From positions 1 through 64,000 of the forward strand of contig JAWVFQ010000001.1 in assembly GCA_033856025.1 (NCBI GenBank): a DNA stretch of 64,000 bases. Reading direction: 5' to 3'. The notes beneath the pieces are model-generated. The model saw only the letters and a list, made by a program, of their open reading frames with translations, had not been told where the DNA came from and did no database searches. How positions within the stretch are numbered: the stretch's first letter is position 1; every line of letters starts with the position of its first letter. A program made the position numbers and the translations under genes. This document shows positions 7,867 through 16,586 of the stretch, piece by piece. The stretch comes from AC-38 sp033856025 (GTDB taxonomy: Bacteria; Actinomycetota; Thermoleophilia; Solirubrobacterales; Solirubrobacteraceae).

Positions 7867-9969
7867 CTTTTCCGGCGCGCCCAACTCGACGCCCGCGGCC
7901 GCCAGCAGCGCGCGGGCGACCGCCGCCGGGGCGCGCGAGGCCGGAGCCTCCGGGACCGTGGCGGCGCCGTCGACCAGCGTGGCCAGGGCGCCCGCCGCCT
8001 CGGTCGCCGTCGCCGCCTCGCCCAGCCGGTGCACGCCGTCGGCCTCGCCGGACGGGGGACGGAAGGAGGCCACGGGGATCCCCAGCTCCCGTCCGGCGTC
8101 GGCGATCGCGTCGCCCGCGGTGGCGGAGGCGCCGCCGAGGTCGAGCAGCAGGTCCGCGCCCGCGCACGCCTCCTCCCACCCCGGCCACGGGTCATGGCGC
8201 ACGTCGCGGCGGGGACGCAGGTAGGGGTCGCCGCCCGCCAGACGCAGCTCCACCGGCCCGCGGGCGGCCAGCGCCTCGGAGACCAGGCGCGCGCGCTCCA
8301 CCTCGGCGTCGTCGAACGGCGGCAGGCCCGGCGCGCGCGGGGCGACCACCACGCCGCCGTTGCGCGACGCGTCCGGCAGCGTCCGCGCCACCAGCGGGAC
8401 CGGGACGACGTGGACCGGTGGAACCGGGCGCCGCCCCGCCGCCAGCGCCAGGCGCGCGGCGTCCAGCGGCGTGCCGACCACGATCCCGCGGGCCACCTCG
8501 AGCAGGCGGGCCAGCGCGTCCGGCGGCTCGCCCGGCATGGCGCGGTCCAGCTCCCACAGGACGGCGACGCCGGGGTGGCGGGCCAGCAGCTCGGCGGCCC
8601 GGGACAGCGCGAGCGGCGAGTCCGCCGCCACGACCAGCGGGCCGGACAACCAGTCCAGCGCCGCCGGCGTCGGGTCGCCGGCGCGCCCGGAGTCGACGGG
8701 ACGCACGCGGGTCATCGCCCGCGCCGCCTCCACGACCGCCTCGAAGCGCGCGCGCGGCATGTGGTCCTCGATTCCGGCCGGGCCGGCGAAGGCCACCGCC
8801 TCGCGGGCCGGGCCGACCCGCCGCGCACGCCGCCGCGCCAGCGCGTCCTCGTAGGCCTCCAGCGAGCGCTCCGCCACGCGCTCCCAGCGGTACTCGCGCG
8901 CCCGCTCCAGCCCGTGCTCGCGCAGCTCCCCGGCCAGCGCGGGCTCGACCAGCACGCGCTGCAGGACGGAGGCGATGCTCCCCTCGTCGACCGGGTCGAA
9001 CTGCGCGGCGGGATGGCCGACCACCTCGCGGCACGAGGTCGTCCGCGACGTGACGACCGGCGCCCCGTGGCTCATCGCCTCGGCGATCGGCAGCCCGAAG
9101 CCCTCGTAGACCGAGGGATAGGCCACGCAGCAGCACGACAGGTAGAGCATGCGCAGCACGTCGTCGGGGACGTAGCCGGCGAGCAGCACGCGATCCTCGA
9201 CCCCGGCGTCGCGCGCCACCGCGGTCAGCTCGCAGCGCAGCGGGTCGCTCATGCGCGAGGCGATCACCAGCTGGTGGGAGCGGCGCACCGGCTCGTCCAG
9301 GCGCCCGAACGCCCGCAGGAGCGCCGGGAGGTTCTTGCGCGGGTGCTCGGCGCCCCCCGTGTAGAGGACGAAGTCGGACTCCAGCCCCGGCAGCGGCGGG
9401 GCCGGCATGCGGCCGTTGCGCCGCGGGTGCTCGACCTCCGGCACGCCGGTCCCCACGACCGTGATGCGCCGCTCGTCCAGCTGGAGGTGGCGGATGCCCT
9501 CCTCCGCCGTCCACTGGGAGATGCACAGCACGGCGTCCGCGGAGCGGACCAGGTCGGCGCGGTGGCGCCACAGGCGCTGGACCCAGGTCTCGTCGGGCAG
9601 CGCCTGGAGCAGGGGGATGACGTCGTAGAGCGTGGCCACGCGCGCCACGCCGGGCCGGCGCAGCGCCGTCGGCAGCAGCTCGTGGCGCTTCCAGTCGAAC
9701 TCGAAGGCGGAGCCGATGTGGTGGACCAGCGGGCCGGTCAGCCGGTCGGACTGCTCCCAGCCCAGCAGCGATCCGCGGGCCGCGATCCGGGCGGCGTGGG
9801 CCGGGAGCGGGCGGCCCGGATCGACGATCGCGTGCAGCTCGGCGGCGTCGGGGCGGTCGAGCAGCGCGCCCGCGAAGTGGGCGATCCAGCGCGGGATCCC
9901 GCGCTCCGGGTGCCCGACCGCCTGGGCTCCGCGCATGTCGTAGAGGACGCGCAGCGCCGGTCCCCTCAC
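7864..9969 (-). CDS. GT4-type glycosyltransferase with a long C-terminal extension
   Basis: Residues 1-400 of this 701-residue protein form a GT-B glycosyltransferase, starting LRVLYDMRGAQAVGHPERGIPRW. It includes a linker with LYDVIPLLQ, the LYTGGAEHPRKNLPALLRAF strand typical of GT4 enzymes, and the donor-binding SVYEGFGLPIAEAMSHGAPVV. About 300 more residues follow, which is unusual for the family. They contain Rossmann-like strands (WLSGPLVVAADSPLALSRAAELL, PVHVVPVPL) and may be a degenerate second GT-B half. The GTG start at 9969 overlaps the upstream TGA (GTGA), making it the last gene of the 15162-7864 operon. The operon context suggests it glycosylates a surface glycan or lipid carrier. 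Confidence 0.82.
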   Translation of the reverse strand: MRGPALRVLYDMRGAQAVGHPERGIPRWIAHFAGALLDRPDAAELHAIVDPGRPLPAHAARIAARGSLLGWEQSDRLTGPLVHHIGSAFEFDWKRHELLPTALRRPGVARVATLYDVIPLLQALPDETWVQRLWRHRADLVRSADAVLCISQWTAEEGIRHLQLDERRITVVGTGVPEVEHPRRNGRMPAPPLPGLESDFVLYTGGAEHPRKNLPALLRAFGRLDEPVRRSHQLVIASRMSDPLRCELTAVARDAGVEDRVLLAGYVPDDVLRMLYLSCCCVAYPSVYEGFGLPIAEAMSHGAPVVTSRTTSCREVVGHPAAQFDPVDEGSIASVLQRVLVEPALAGELREHGLERAREYRWERVAERSLEAYEDALARRRARRVGPAREAVAFAGPAGIEDHMPRARFEAVVEAARAMTRVRPVDSGRAGDPTPAALDWLSGPLVVAADSPLALSRAAELLARHPGVAVLWELDRAMPGEPPDALARLLEVARGIVVGTPLDAARLALAAGRRPVPPVHVVPVPLVARTLPDASRNGGVVVAPRAPGLPPFDDAEVERARLVSEALAARGPVELRLAGGDPYLRPRRDVRHDPWPGWEEACAGADLLLDLGGASATAGDAIADAGRELGIPVASFRPPSGEADGVHRLGEAATATEAAGALATLVDGAATVPEAPASRAPAAVARALLAAAGVELGAPEK

Positions 9970-11072
9970 CGCTCCGCCACGACGAGCGCGACGCCCGGCT
10001 CGACGACGTGGTCCTCCAGCGGGCCCGAGTCCCACGTGGTCGCGTCCCCGCGCCAGGCCAGCGAGCTTCGGCGGACGTCCCAGGCCGCCAGCAGCTCGTC
10101 CAGGTCCGCGCGGTCGTAGCCGCGCTGAAACCCGTCCTGCGCCGGGGCGCCGAGCGGGAGGGTGAGCGCCAGGACGCCGCCCGGCCTCAGCAGCTCGCGC
10201 ACGCGACCCATCGCGTCGAGGTCGGGGCGGCCGTCCCCCGTGGGCTGCCCGTAGGCGCCGGTCCCCAGGTGCTCCAGGGTCGACAGGACGATCGCGGCGT
10301 CGAAGCTCGCCGGCTCGGCGTCCAGGTCCTCGATTCCCGCCGCCACCGCGCACAGCCGTGGGTGCGCGAGCTCGTAGCCGCGCGGGTCGACCACGGTCAC
10401 GTCGTGCCCGAGCGCCGCCAGCGAGTGCGCGACGGTGCTCTCGGCCCCGCCGACGTCCAGGATCGCGCTGCCCGGCGCCAGCTCCGCCAGCGCGCCGAAG
10501 ACGAACGGGACCTCGACGATGCGCTCGTTGACGCTGAGCGGCCGCGCGCCGCCCGCGTCGAGCGCCACCTGGACCGGCGGGTTGAACCACAGCCCGCCCT
10601 GGGCCGCGTAGCCCTCGGGCCCGTTGGCCCAGTTGACCAGCTCGGCGACCGGCCAGCGCAGGTCGCCCAGCGCCCGGTCGTCCAGCGGCGGGACGGTGTA
10701 GCCGGTGCGCTCCTCCAGGCGCCGCGCGACCGACCGCAGGGCCTCGTCCACCGAGCGGACCGCGCCGCCCACCGAGCGCACGTCGCCGTCCACCGTCTCC
10801 ACGCCCGCGTCGAGCGACTGGACCCCGGAGTCCAGCGCCCGGATCCCGTCCAGCAGCGCGGCCAGCGCCTCGTCGGCCGCCCGGCGCTCCAGGTCCGCGC
10901 GGACCGACAGGTGCCGGGTCAGCCCCTCGAGCTCGTCGATGCGCGCGTGCAGCGACGGCGTGCTCGCGTTGTGGCTGCCCAGCCGGTAGTCGATCTCGCT
11001 GATGGTCCAGAGCGCGCGCGGGTCGAGCGCCCGGCGCAGCGGCCAGCCGAGGGCCCGCCGCGCGGCGCTCAC
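9966..11072 (-). CDS. SAM-dependent methyltransferase with N-terminal coiled coil
   Basis: This 368-residue protein has an N-terminal helical region (about 30-120) with heptad-like repeats of alternating DSGVQSLDAGVETVDGDVR segments. A class I methyltransferase domain follows from about 190. Its glycine motif I region is SAILDVGGAESTVAHSLAALGHDVTVVDPRG split by the usual spacing, then SFDAAIVLSTLEHLG (motif IV position) and LRPGGVLALTLPLG. The acceptor is unknown; in polysaccharide operons such enzymes methylate sugars or cap chains. The GTG start at 11072 overlaps the upstream stop (GTGA), and its own TGA overlaps the next start, so translation is probably coupled on both sides. Confidence 0.8.
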   Translation of the reverse strand: MSAARRALGWPLRRALDPRALWTISEIDYRLGSHNASTPSLHARIDELEGLTRHLSVRADLERRAADEALAALLDGIRALDSGVQSLDAGVETVDGDVRSVGGAVRSVDEALRSVARRLEERTGYTVPPLDDRALGDLRWPVAELVNWANGPEGYAAQGGLWFNPPVQVALDAGGARPLSVNERIVEVPFVFGALAELAPGSAILDVGGAESTVAHSLAALGHDVTVVDPRGYELAHPRLCAVAAGIEDLDAEPASFDAAIVLSTLEHLGTGAYGQPTGDGRPDLDAMGRVRELLRPGGVLALTLPLGAPAQDGFQRGYDRADLDELLAAWDVRRSSLAWRGDATTWDSGPLEDHVVEPGVALVVAER

Positions 11073-12454
11073 GCCGCCGCCCTCAGCGGCGCCCGCAGCT
11101 CGAGCGCCTCCAGCGCGTCGGCGGCCAGGCGCACGGCGTAGTTGGTCCCGCGGTCCTCGGGATAGACCTGCGTCGTGTTGGCCAGGACGAGCCCTGGGAC
11201 GCCCGTCCGCAGCGCCGGCATGCGCGTCCGGTAGCCCACCGTCACCACCGGCTGCGCGGCCGGTTCGGCGAAGCGCCACAGACCGCGGACCCAGGCGCGG
11301 GAGAACCCGGGGTTCACCCGCTGGAGGCCCGGGGTGTACCTGGCCAGCAGCCGCTCCTCGTCCATGGCGAGGAAGGGATGGCCCAGCGGGAGGTAGTTCG
11401 CGACGTAGAGGAACCGCCGGCCGCCGTAGCGCTCCGACCCGACGAGGTTGGTGTGCTCGACCAGCCCGATGAACGGCGTCGAGTCGTCGCACACGTTGGT
11501 CCAGTAGTACGGCGTGAGCGGGCGGTCGAGCTCGAGCAGCAGGCACAGCGCGGCCGTGTAGTGAGCGCTTCCGACCCCGGCCCGGAAATGGGGGTCCAGG
11601 TCGGCGGCCAGGTCCGGCTCGAGCATCCGGTGGAAGAGGTCCGACGGCACGGTGGCCAGGACGCGGTCGTAGCGCTCCACGCCCGGACGCAGGGCGAAGT
11701 CGCCCGGGTCCAGGCCGGCCCGGTAGGAGCTCGGCGCGCCGGCCCGGACGGTGAACCACGGTCCCGCCCGGCCCACCCGGGCGACCGGACGGTCGATCAG
11801 CACCCGCCCGCCCCCCGCCTCGATCCGCTCGGCCAGGCGCTGGAACAGCGGCTCCCAGCTGTCGCGGGGGTAGCCGAGCAGCTCGTCCTGGACCTCCTCG
11901 CCGCCCGCGATCCGCCGGCGCAGCACGAGCTTGCTCCACAGCCACGCCATCGAGATGTCGCCCGCGGCCGGGCCGAACTTCGACTCCAGCAGGGGCCCCC
12001 ACAGCTCGGCGTAGGCGTCGCGGCCCATGTTGCGCTCCACCCAGTCGCGCGCGCGGACGTCGTGGTAGGGCTCCGGGTCGTTGCGGCGCTGGAGCGCCAT
12101 CGTCGCCAGGCCGACGCGCACGCGGCTGCGCGGGGACAGCGGGGAGAAGCGCAGGAGCTCGGCCGGCGTGGTGAACGGGAACAGCCGGCCTTTGCGGAAG
12201 ACGGCGACGCTGGAGCGGTGCCACTCCAGCGCGTCGCCCAGTCCGACCTCGTCGTGGAGGTCGCGCATGTGCCCGTCGCTGCGGAAGAGGACGTGGTAGT
12301 AGCGCTCCAGCCGCACGTCGCCCGCGTCGAACGTGGCCGCCTGGCCGCCGAGCCCGGGCCAGCGCTCGTAGACGTCGCACTCGTGTCCGGCCTCGACCAG
12401 CCGCAGGCCGGCCACCAGGCCGGTGACCCCGGCCCCGATGACGGCGATCCTCAC
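11069..12454 (-). CDS. FAD-dependent NAD(P)/amine-oxidase-type oxidoreductase
   Basis: The 461-residue protein starts VRIAVIGAGVTGLVAGLRLVEAGHE-like, an FAD dinucleotide fold, followed by YERWPGLGGQAATF, the second FAD contact of the amine oxidase/protoporphyrinogen oxidase/UDP-galactopyranose mutase superfamily. The C-terminal FAD segment is present near residue 430 as VPGLVLANTTQVYPEDRGTN. Members in glycan loci often act as sugar mutases or desaturate isoprenoid carriers, but no catalytic signature here lets me choose. The GTG start at 12454 overlaps the upstream TGA. It is the second gene of a four-gene, fully overlapping operon with a membrane protein, a methyltransferase and a glycosyltransferase. 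Confidence 0.8.
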   Translation of the reverse strand: MRIAVIGAGVTGLVAGLRLVEAGHECDVYERWPGLGGQAATFDAGDVRLERYYHVLFRSDGHMRDLHDEVGLGDALEWHRSSVAVFRKGRLFPFTTPAELLRFSPLSPRSRVRVGLATMALQRRNDPEPYHDVRARDWVERNMGRDAYAELWGPLLESKFGPAAGDISMAWLWSKLVLRRRIAGGEEVQDELLGYPRDSWEPLFQRLAERIEAGGGRVLIDRPVARVGRAGPWFTVRAGAPSSYRAGLDPGDFALRPGVERYDRVLATVPSDLFHRMLEPDLAADLDPHFRAGVGSAHYTAALCLLLELDRPLTPYYWTNVCDDSTPFIGLVEHTNLVGSERYGGRRFLYVANYLPLGHPFLAMDEERLLARYTPGLQRVNPGFSRAWVRGLWRFAEPAAQPVVTVGYRTRMPALRTGVPGLVLANTTQVYPEDRGTNYAVRLAADALEALELRAPLRAAA

Positions 12455-15162
12455 GCCGCGGAATGTACGGCGCGCGCCTGACGTGATCGGCGAGCGGGAC
12501 GGACTTGCAACCGGTCGATCGCCACCGCCAGCCGGCGCGGGTCGCCGGCGCTCGGCGGGCCGGGGCCGGGCTGGGGCACCAGCGTGAGGATCGCGGAGCC
12601 CAGGCCGCCCGGCAGACGCAGGCGCAGCGGGACCGGGCGGGTACCCGCCGGCACCGCGACGCGGGCCAGAACGGGGCCGCCCTCGCGCTGCACGACGAGG
12701 CTGCGGGGAACGGCCCGGCTGCGCACCAGGGCGGTGATCTCCAGCGGTGGGCGGACGCCGGCGAGCGGGCCCAGGCGCAGCGCCGCGCCGCCGGCGATCC
12801 AGCGCTCGGCGCCGGGGGCCCGGGGCGCCTTCCAGCCGTCCAGGAACTCCAGCCGTCCGGCGGGGCAGCGGCCGGGCCGTGCCTCGGCGCGCGTCAGGCC
12901 GAGCGCCTTGGGCGGCGGCGGGACGGGATCGCTCTCCTGCGGGCGCATGGGCGTGCCCAGCGGCGACGCCGCGCCCCGCGTGGAGAGCAGCGGGAAGAGC
13001 GGGTGCAGGGCCACGTCGAAGCGGGTGTCGGCGCGCACCACCGTCCGCCCGGCGCGCAGCGACACGTCCACGCACATGCGCCCGTCGTCCACCACGCGGC
13101 GCACCGGGAGCGTCGCGCCGGCGCTGGAGAACGCCAGCGTGGCGCCGTCGTGCAGCGGCCGGCGCAGGGAGATCCACAGGGCGGCTCGGCGGGCCCGGGG
13201 CGAGGACACCCACAGCTCGAAGGGGCCCTGGAGCCAGGGGATCGCCCGCGCGCCCTCCGCCGCGTCGTGGGCCCAGCCCGTCCGCATGACCGCGACGTCG
13301 ATGGGCGCGCGCCGGTAGAGGCCCCAGCGGCCATGGGCGGCCACCAGGCGCCGTCCCGAGGCCAGGCCCTGGAAGGGCGTCACGACGTAGCGATAGGCCG
13401 GGTCGTAGGTGAAGGGCACCTGGGCCCAGCGAAACGCGTCGGCGAACTGCTTCGACGGCGGGCCGAGCGCGAGCGAGAACCCGGCCTCCACGCCACCGTC
13501 CAGCGACAGCCGCCGGCCCCCGCCGCGCAGGTGGTAGTAGACGTCGGGCATCGTCCAGCGCGGCGCCGCCGTGGCGTCCACGCCGGCCAGCAGGATCGAG
13601 GCTCCGTGCGGGAGCCCGCGCCCCGCCGCGGCGAGGTCGCGCACGTCGGTCGCGGTGGCCGACGGCGAGCGGTACTGCGCCCAGGTGAGCTCGCCCGTGG
13701 CGCGTCCCACGCCGACCGCGGTCAGCGCCAGCAGGCCGGCCAGACCGGCGCGGCCCGCCGCGGCGGGCGCGCCGGGGCGCGCGAGCAGGCGCCAGGTCCC
13801 GTGCACCCCGACCGCCACGCCGACGGCGAGGAAGGGCAGCATGAACGAGAACGCCTTCCACTGGCAGTACTCGCAGGCCGTGTAGCGCTGGCGCACGTAG
13901 AGCCCGGTCAGGACGGCCACCGCGACCGGCGCCGCCACCACGGCGACCGCGCGCGCGCTCGTGCGCGCCGCGCCCAGGAGCGACACCCCGAGCAGTCCGG
14001 CGGGAACGGCGCCGGCGAAGATCGCGACCTTCCAGGCCGCGAACCGGTCGAAGCGGGCGAGCTCGTAGACGTGCACCAGCCCGTAGGCCCAGCTGCCCAG
14101 GTCGCCCACCGTGAGGTGGCGGGGGACGAGGATCGTGGCGTTGCTGCCCGCGAGCAGGGAGAGGTACTGCGCCGCGTGCACGACCGCGCCCAGGCCCGCC
14201 AGCGCGGTCAGGGCCAGCAGCACCCCGACCCGGGCCGCGACCGTGCGGCGGCGCGCCGGGGCGAACCCGACCACCAGCGCGGCGGTCAACCCCAACGGCA
14301 CCGACATCTCCGGGTACACCGCGACCAGCCCGCCCAGCAGCAGCGCGCACAGCGCCAGCGCCCCGCGCCGCCCATCGCCCACCCAGCGCAACAGCAGCAC
14401 CAGCGTGGGCGCCACCAGCGCGAGCCCGGAGACGTTGGCCAGCGCCGAGTCGGCCACCAGGACGCCGAACGTCGGCGCCAGGCCCAGCGCCGCGCCCGCC
14501 GCGGCGGCCGTGCGCCCGGCGCCCAGCTCCCGCGCCGCGGCCCAGATCGAGGGCGGGACGAGCGACGCCACGGCGCAGCACAGGGCGAAGTGCAGGTCGG
14601 CCGGGTCGGTGCGCAGTAGGGCGGACATCGCGCCCGCGAGCGCGGAGTCGCCCGAGCGGATGGCGGTCAGCGCGTGCCCGACGGTCAGCGAGCGGTCCCA
14701 GCGGATCGCCTCGGCCGGCAGCGCGTCGTACAGGGTGTGGTCGCGCAGCCACAGGTGCTGGGGGATGTAGGCCAGCGCGTCGTCGTTGAGCAGGGAGACC
14801 GGCCCCACCGTGCCCCGCAGCAGGGCGGGGAGCAGCCAGAGCAGCAGGGCGCCCGCGCACAGGCCCAGCGGCACCGCGGCCTCGCGCCAGTCGACCCCGC
14901 CGCCCCGCGTCCGCGCCGCCCAGGCCCAGGCGACCGAGCCGGCGGCGGCGGGGACCAGCAGCGCCCAGGCGGCCACGCGCATCGGCATGACCGTCGACGC
15001 GGTGATCAGCAGCGAGGCCGCGGCCGCGAACCCGACGACCGGCGTCAGCGCCGCGCGCGCCGGCATCCCGCGCCCGAACGCGACCACGGGACCGGAGCCC
15101 ACGGCCGCGAACAGGAGCAGGAAGGCGACGCCGAAAGCGAGCAGGCGGACGGCTTCCGACAC
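12451..15162 (-). CDS. large polytopic membrane protein, probable GT-C-like or glycan-processing
   Basis: This 903-residue protein has about a dozen hydrophobic segments in its first 480 residues, then a large soluble C-terminal region (about 490-903). That tail is rich in beta strands and Arg/Pro and is predicted extracytoplasmic. An acidic loop after the third or fourth segment (LLNDDALAYIPQHLWLRDHT) sits where GT-C glycosyltransferases carry their first-loop acidic residues. A distinctive CEYCQWKAFSF motif with two cysteines lies before the last membrane helices. It may polymerise or modify a lipid-linked glycan. I do not recognise a named family. It heads the operon running to 7864. The protein at 50690-52639 has a similar overall plan. 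Confidence 0.65.
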   Translation of the reverse strand: MSEAVRLLAFGVAFLLLFAAVGSGPVVAFGRGMPARAALTPVVGFAAAASLLITASTVMPMRVAAWALLVPAAAGSVAWAWAARTRGGGVDWREAAVPLGLCAGALLLWLLPALLRGTVGPVSLLNDDALAYIPQHLWLRDHTLYDALPAEAIRWDRSLTVGHALTAIRSGDSALAGAMSALLRTDPADLHFALCCAVASLVPPSIWAAARELGAGRTAAAAGAALGLAPTFGVLVADSALANVSGLALVAPTLVLLLRWVGDGRRGALALCALLLGGLVAVYPEMSVPLGLTAALVVGFAPARRRTVAARVGVLLALTALAGLGAVVHAAQYLSLLAGSNATILVPRHLTVGDLGSWAYGLVHVYELARFDRFAAWKVAIFAGAVPAGLLGVSLLGAARTSARAVAVVAAPVAVAVLTGLYVRQRYTACEYCQWKAFSFMLPFLAVGVAVGVHGTWRLLARPGAPAAAGRAGLAGLLALTAVGVGRATGELTWAQYRSPSATATDVRDLAAAGRGLPHGASILLAGVDATAAPRWTMPDVYYHLRGGGRRLSLDGGVEAGFSLALGPPSKQFADAFRWAQVPFTYDPAYRYVVTPFQGLASGRRLVAAHGRWGLYRRAPIDVAVMRTGWAHDAAEGARAIPWLQGPFELWVSSPRARRAALWISLRRPLHDGATLAFSSAGATLPVRRVVDDGRMCVDVSLRAGRTVVRADTRFDVALHPLFPLLSTRGAASPLGTPMRPQESDPVPPPPKALGLTRAEARPGRCPAGRLEFLDGWKAPRAPGAERWIAGGAALRLGPLAGVRPPLEITALVRSRAVPRSLVVQREGGPVLARVAVPAGTRPVPLRLRLPGGLGSAILTLVPQPGPGPPSAGDPRRLAVAIDRLQVRPARRSRQARAVHSAA

Positions 15163-15193
15163 GCCGGCGAGTCTGGCATCCGGATCGGCGCGA

Positions 15194-15862
15194 TCAGGCG
15201 GGCGCGACGTGCGCGACGAGGGTCACGTGCAGTGCGTCGTCGTGCACCTCGGCGATGCGCAGGCCGCTGGCCTCGACCATGCCCACGAGCGCCGAGCGCG
15301 TGATCCCCCACCACCAGTTCTCGTATCCCCGCGCCGGGTCGAACGGGGTCTCCAGCCCGACGCGGCCGGGCGCGGCGAAGGCGGCGCGGTCAGCGGCCGG
15401 ATAGAAGACGCACGCCCCCCGCAGGCCCGGGACCTCGGGCAGCGTCTCGGTGGCCAGCAGCAGCGTCTCGCCGGTCAACGCGCGCAGGCGCTCCAGCGTG
15501 AGCAGCGGGTGGGGCGCGTGGTAGAGCAGCCCGGAGCACCAGACGACGTCGTGGCGGCCCACCTCCTCGACGACGGCGGGGTCGTGGAGGTCGCCGCGCA
15601 CGAAGCGCACCCCGGACGCGCGCGCCCGGAAGGCCGGCGTCGGCTCCATCACGTCGACGCCGGTGACCGCGCTCGCGCCCGCGTCGCGCGCCGCGAAGCA
15701 CAGCGCGCCGTCCACGCTCCACATGCAGCCGACGTCGACGAACGAGCGCCCGGCGGCGAACCGGCGCACGAGTCCCTCCCGCGGCGGCGGGCCGTGACGG
15801 CGCCGCGCGACCCGCCGGCGGGCGCGGGCGGCAGCGAGCCAGGCGCGGGTCAGAGCGGACAC
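15194..15862 (-). CDS. SAM-dependent methyltransferase (DUF1698-like)
   Basis: A 222-residue class I methyltransferase: SFVDVGCMWSVDGALCFAARDAGASAVTGVDV is motif I with the glycine loop and acidic end of strand 2, in spaced order. It is followed by VRFVRGDLHD and HDVVWCSGLLYHAPHPLLTL (motif IV and post-IV). The YHxPxPLxxL signature and the later YENWWWGIT resemble DUF1698/CmoB-like and sugar-locus methyltransferases. The substrate is unknown. The GTG start at 15862 is divergent from the molybdopterin synthase gene, with a 37-base shared promoter region. Confidence 0.75.
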   Translation of the reverse strand: MSALTRAWLAAARARRRVARRRHGPPPREGLVRRFAAGRSFVDVGCMWSVDGALCFAARDAGASAVTGVDVMEPTPAFRARASGVRFVRGDLHDPAVVEEVGRHDVVWCSGLLYHAPHPLLTLERLRALTGETLLLATETLPEVPGLRGACVFYPAADRAAFAAPGRVGLETPFDPARGYENWWWGITRSALVGMVEASGLRIAEVHDDALHVTLVAHVAPA

Positions 15863-15886
15863 GGCCGGGGATTGTCGCGGCTGACC

Positions 15887-15892
15887 TAGTCT
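15887..15892 (+). promoter_or_regulatory. -10-like TAGTCT for the molybdopterin synthase fusion
   Basis: TAGTCT ends seven bases before the ATG at 15900 and there is no Shine-Dalgarno, consistent with a leaderless transcript. Confidence 0.4.
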
Positions 15893-15899
15893 TCGCGCC

Positions 15900-16586
15900 A
15901 TGAGGGTTCGCGTCCGCCTGTTCGCCGTCCTGCGCGAGCGCGCGGGCGCCGGCGAGGTGGAGCTGGAGCTGCCCGAGGGCGCGTGCGTGGCCGACGCGCT
16001 GGCCCGGCTGGAGGACCTGGCCGGCGGCCTCTCCCTGGTCATGGCGGTCAACCGCGAGTACGCCCGGCCGGACGCTCCGCTGGCGCCCGGCGACGAGCTG
16101 GCGCTGATCCCCCCGGTGTCGGGCGGCGGAGGCGACCGGGTCCACGCGCGGATGTCGGACGGGCCCCTCTCCCTGGACGCCCTGGCGGCCCGCGTGCGCG
16201 ACCCGCGCGCCGGAGCCGTGGTCACCTTCAGCGGGGTCACCCGCGAGGTCTCCCACCTGGACTACGAGGCCTATGTCGAGATGGCCGAGCCCGCGCTGGC
16301 GCGGATCGCCGCGGCGGCGCTGGAGCGCCACGGCCTGTGCGCCGCCGCCGTGGAGCACCGCACCGGCCGCGTGGACCTCGGCGAGCCCTCGGTGATCGTG
16401 GCCGCGTCGGCGCCCCATCGCGACGCCGCGTTCGCGGGCGCCCGGGAGATCATCGACGAGGTGAAGGCTCAGGCGCCGATCTGGAAGCGCGAGGCCGGCG
16501 AGTGGGTCACGGCTTCGGGCAGACCGCCGAGTCCTGGCACGAGTCCAGCTTCTCCACCGACGGCGGGCCGCCCGCCGGGCGGTTGA
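15900..16586 (+). CDS. MoaD-MoaE fusion molybdopterin synthase
   Basis: The 228-residue protein joins both subunits of molybdopterin synthase, which puts the dithiolene sulfurs into cyclic pyranopterin monophosphate. Residues 1-76 are a ubiquitin-like MoaD (VRVRLFAVLRERAG to LALIPPVSGG). Residues 77-78 add two glycines and MoaE follows (VTFSGVTREVSHLDYEAYVEMA, EHRTGRVDLGE, DEVKAQAPIWKRE with the catalytic lysines). In free MoaD the terminal Gly-Gly becomes the thiocarboxylate, so an internal GGGG implies cleavage; the mycobacterial MoaX fusion is known to be processed this way. About 25 residues of Pro/Ser-rich tail follow the MoaE domain and overlap the convergent lysyl-oxidase-like gene by 80 bases. 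Confidence 0.88.
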   Translation: MRVRVRLFAVLRERAGAGEVELELPEGACVADALARLEDLAGGLSLVMAVNREYARPDAPLAPGDELALIPPVSGGGGDRVHARMSDGPLSLDALAARVRDPRAGAVVTFSGVTREVSHLDYEAYVEMAEPALARIAAAALERHGLCAAAVEHRTGRVDLGEPSVIVAASAPHRDAAFAGAREIIDEVKAQAPIWKREAGEWVTASGRPPSPGTSPASPPTAGRPPGG

